From assembly GCF_910596095.1 (NCBI RefSeq), contig NC_056545.1:22529067-22593066 (forward strand): a DNA stretch of 64,000 bases. Direction: 5' to 3'. How positions within the stretch are numbered: the first letter of the stretch is position 1; each line of letters begins with the position of its first letter. Positions 63,001-64,000 of the stretch are shown piece after piece. The translations under genes were made by a program, and so were the position numbers. Source of the DNA: Thunnus maccoyii (Eukaryota; Chordata; Actinopteri; Scombriformes; Scombridae). Below the pieces are notes generated by a model. The model worked only from the letters and a program-made list of their open reading frames with translations, did not search any database and was not told the origin of the DNA.

Positions 63001-64000
63001 TTAACACTGTCTGAGGTACAGAAATTTGGATTTGGTGTGTGTGTCCATTGAATACTCCAAACAGTTATTAGATATTCCTAAACATGTAAATATTAATTTG
63101 TTTCTCAACGAATGTCAAATCAAATCTTTTTCTTTCTTTATTTGCTGCCTTATCCTTTATTGCAACATTCCTTTGGTGTTATTTTATTTGATTTCAAGTA
63201 CAAATAAACTTATGTACTATACATTTCTTATCTCACATTAGTCTTTTTTTCAGTGCCTCAGGCTAAATCATGTAATTTCTGTCTGTCTGTCTGAACCCCT
63301 CATTAAGTGAATGTGACTCCATCCTCTCATTCACTGTGGCAGAGAAATTTGGAGCACCTGCAGCTCGTCCTCCCTGTGTTGTGTGATATTTACCAACTTA
63401 CTACTTTGTATAGTCAAATAAGCAGCTCTCTATGATTAATCCAAACCTTGGACTGTGTGTTGAATTCATTAGCAAATAATTTGAGTGATTTGTGCCAGTG
63501 GTTGTATTACCAATTTAACTTTAATTCAACATTTAACATTTTTACTGTACTTTGCATGATTGTTTTATTTTGCAGTTGAACATCATCGAAGAAAACATTT
63601 ACATGTTCCTGAAGCCTAAAGTTACTGTTCTTAGATGGGAAGAACAACATCACTTCCTTTATGTCAATGTTTAGTTCTGGCTGTTGAGTCCACTCCAAGT
63701 CATCAATACTATGCATTAACTGTCATGTTGTTGCTTTGTAACAGATGGCCAGAATGACAGCTCTATTGCGGATAGGGAAGTCTCAGCGAATCCTGTTCCC
63801 CTGCAGCGGACGAAACCTGTAAGCTGTGCTCCGCTCGTTCCAAGAGAACCTCCTCCGAGACAAGCGTTACTACCCAGACCAGCAAACCGTCAGGACAGAC
63901 ATTCAGACTCTGACGTCGGAAAGATAGATGATACAAAGCAAAGGCCAGATTCTTCTTCAGGGGCAAATGGGGAGTCTGGAGTCTATGTGAGCCGGGTACC
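48064..64000 (+). CDS. ophn1: Oligophrenin-1, BAR-PH-RhoGAP protein (5' 20 coding exons; 3' end beyond window)
   Basis: OPHN1 inactivates Rho GTPases and couples to endocytosis and synaptic function; human loss causes X-linked intellectual disability (family knowledge). Coding exons: 48064-48217, 49500-49595, 50106-50167, 51140-51211, 52811-52912, 53014-53124, 53335-53439, 53522-53651, 53756-53856, 54042-54133, 55371-55449, 58134-58167, 58339-58401, 59019-59093, 59661-59745, 60258-60316, 61238-61343, 61545-61704, 62712-62859, 63745 to the edge. All junctions keep phase. The start [18 protein letters not shown] matches human OPHN1. The BAR domain occupies about residues 20-225 and the PH domain about 265-370 ([16 protein letters not shown]). 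RhoGAP follows from about 385; its arginine finger is Arg409 in GVYRTVGSN, the same number as in human. Exons 19-20 give a proline-rich tail with PPVPPPR and [14 protein letters not shown], expected SH3 ligands. About 696 codons are visible of roughly 800. A possible donor (TAT then GTGAGC) occurs at 63987, so exon 20 may end just inside the window. Confidence 0.95.
50998..51090 (+). repeat. 93 bp (TG)n tract just upstream of ophn1 exon 4
   Basis: About 46 uninterrupted TG units in intron 3, ending 49 nt before the acceptor of the 72 nt exon 51140-51211. In the transcript this is a long UG repeat, the preferred ligand of TDP-43 and CELF-type proteins. Confidence 0.98.
52075..52430 (+). repeat. 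Degenerate minisatellite in ophn1 intron 4
   Basis: About ten imperfect copies of a unit close to TTTTAGCTAACTATTTTAAC followed by TGTTTATTA, 28-40 bp each, with variable spacing. The recurrent words TAGCTAACTATTTTA and CTGTTTAT make the periodicity plain. The array ends about 380 nt before exon 5. Confidence 0.85.
54134..55370 (+). other. ophn1 intron 10; nothing recognised
   Basis: 1.2 kb between the two exons encoding the end of the PH domain. No repeat or extra exon could be supported. Confidence 0.5.
55450..58133 (+). other. ophn1 intron 11 (2.7 kb); nothing recognised
   Basis: This is the longest visible ophn1 intron. It is AT-rich with homopolymer T runs near 55910 and 56128. The open frame at 56164-56487 has no recognisable homology and no splice context that keeps the ophn1 frame. 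Confidence 0.5.
61840..62461. repeat. TTAA-flanked fold-back MITE in ophn1 intron 18
   Basis: 622 bp with long inverted arms of about 200 bp. The left arm (about 61843-62045) and right arm (about 62258-62458) share TTAAAGGAAAA, TTTTGGGAAACT, TTATTCCCTTTTTTT, CACTCACA, GAAGCTACTG, AGCATAAAGACTGGA and AGCTAGCCTG words in inverse orientation. Both ends sit on TTAA, the target site of piggyBac-type transposases. No coding capacity. Confidence 0.75.

Overview
The window is nuclear DNA from a ray-finned fish, probably a percomorph teleost. It has spliced protein-coding genes with GT-AG introns, compact introns of about 80-1500 bp, long CA/TG microsatellites, and typical teleost repeat families (Tc1, hAT, fold-back MITEs). 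I see no bacterial, viral or CRISPR content. Five genes were recognised by comparing the spliced translations with vertebrate families, and exon boundaries were set by splice sites plus codon phase.

Layout. 1-3054: AT-rich, no recognised gene, possibly the 3' untranslated region of an upstream + strand gene. 3055-11100 (-): radx, an RPA-like single-strand DNA binding protein, 15 coding exons, with a dead Tc1 transposon in intron 4. 11101-15239: divergent intergenic region with a 475 bp inverted-repeat element and a ZNF143/THAP11-type promoter motif. 15240-27582 (+): tbc1d8b, a Rab GTPase-activating protein, 20 coding exons. 27583-34922: its 3' UTR, then intergenic DNA. 34923-35984 (-): an alpha-type connexin (cx39.9/gja2 class) in one coding exon. 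36037-41283: spacer with a hAT element nested in an older repeat and a 33 bp tandem repeat. 41284-42006 (-): gjb1, the Cx32 orthologue in its short fish (Cx27.5-like) form. 42021-48063: intergenic region and ophn1 leader. 48064-64000+ (+): ophn1 (oligophrenin-1, a BAR-PH-RhoGAP protein); 20 coding exons are visible and the gene runs off the right edge.

The genes are not an operon and do not share one pathway. RADX acts at replication forks, TBC1D8B in Rab/endosome traffic, the two connexins in gap junctions, and OPHN1 in Rho signalling and endocytosis. Their common theme is synteny: all four with human orthologues are X-linked in humans, but there they lie in two distant blocks (Xq12-q13 and Xq22.3), whereas here they fit in 61 kb. 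I found no convincing previously undescribed system. The most useful leads are regulatory: a 93 bp TG tract 49 nt before an in-frame ophn1 exon, stacked upstream ATGs in the ophn1 leader, and the SBS-type motif at tbc1d8b.
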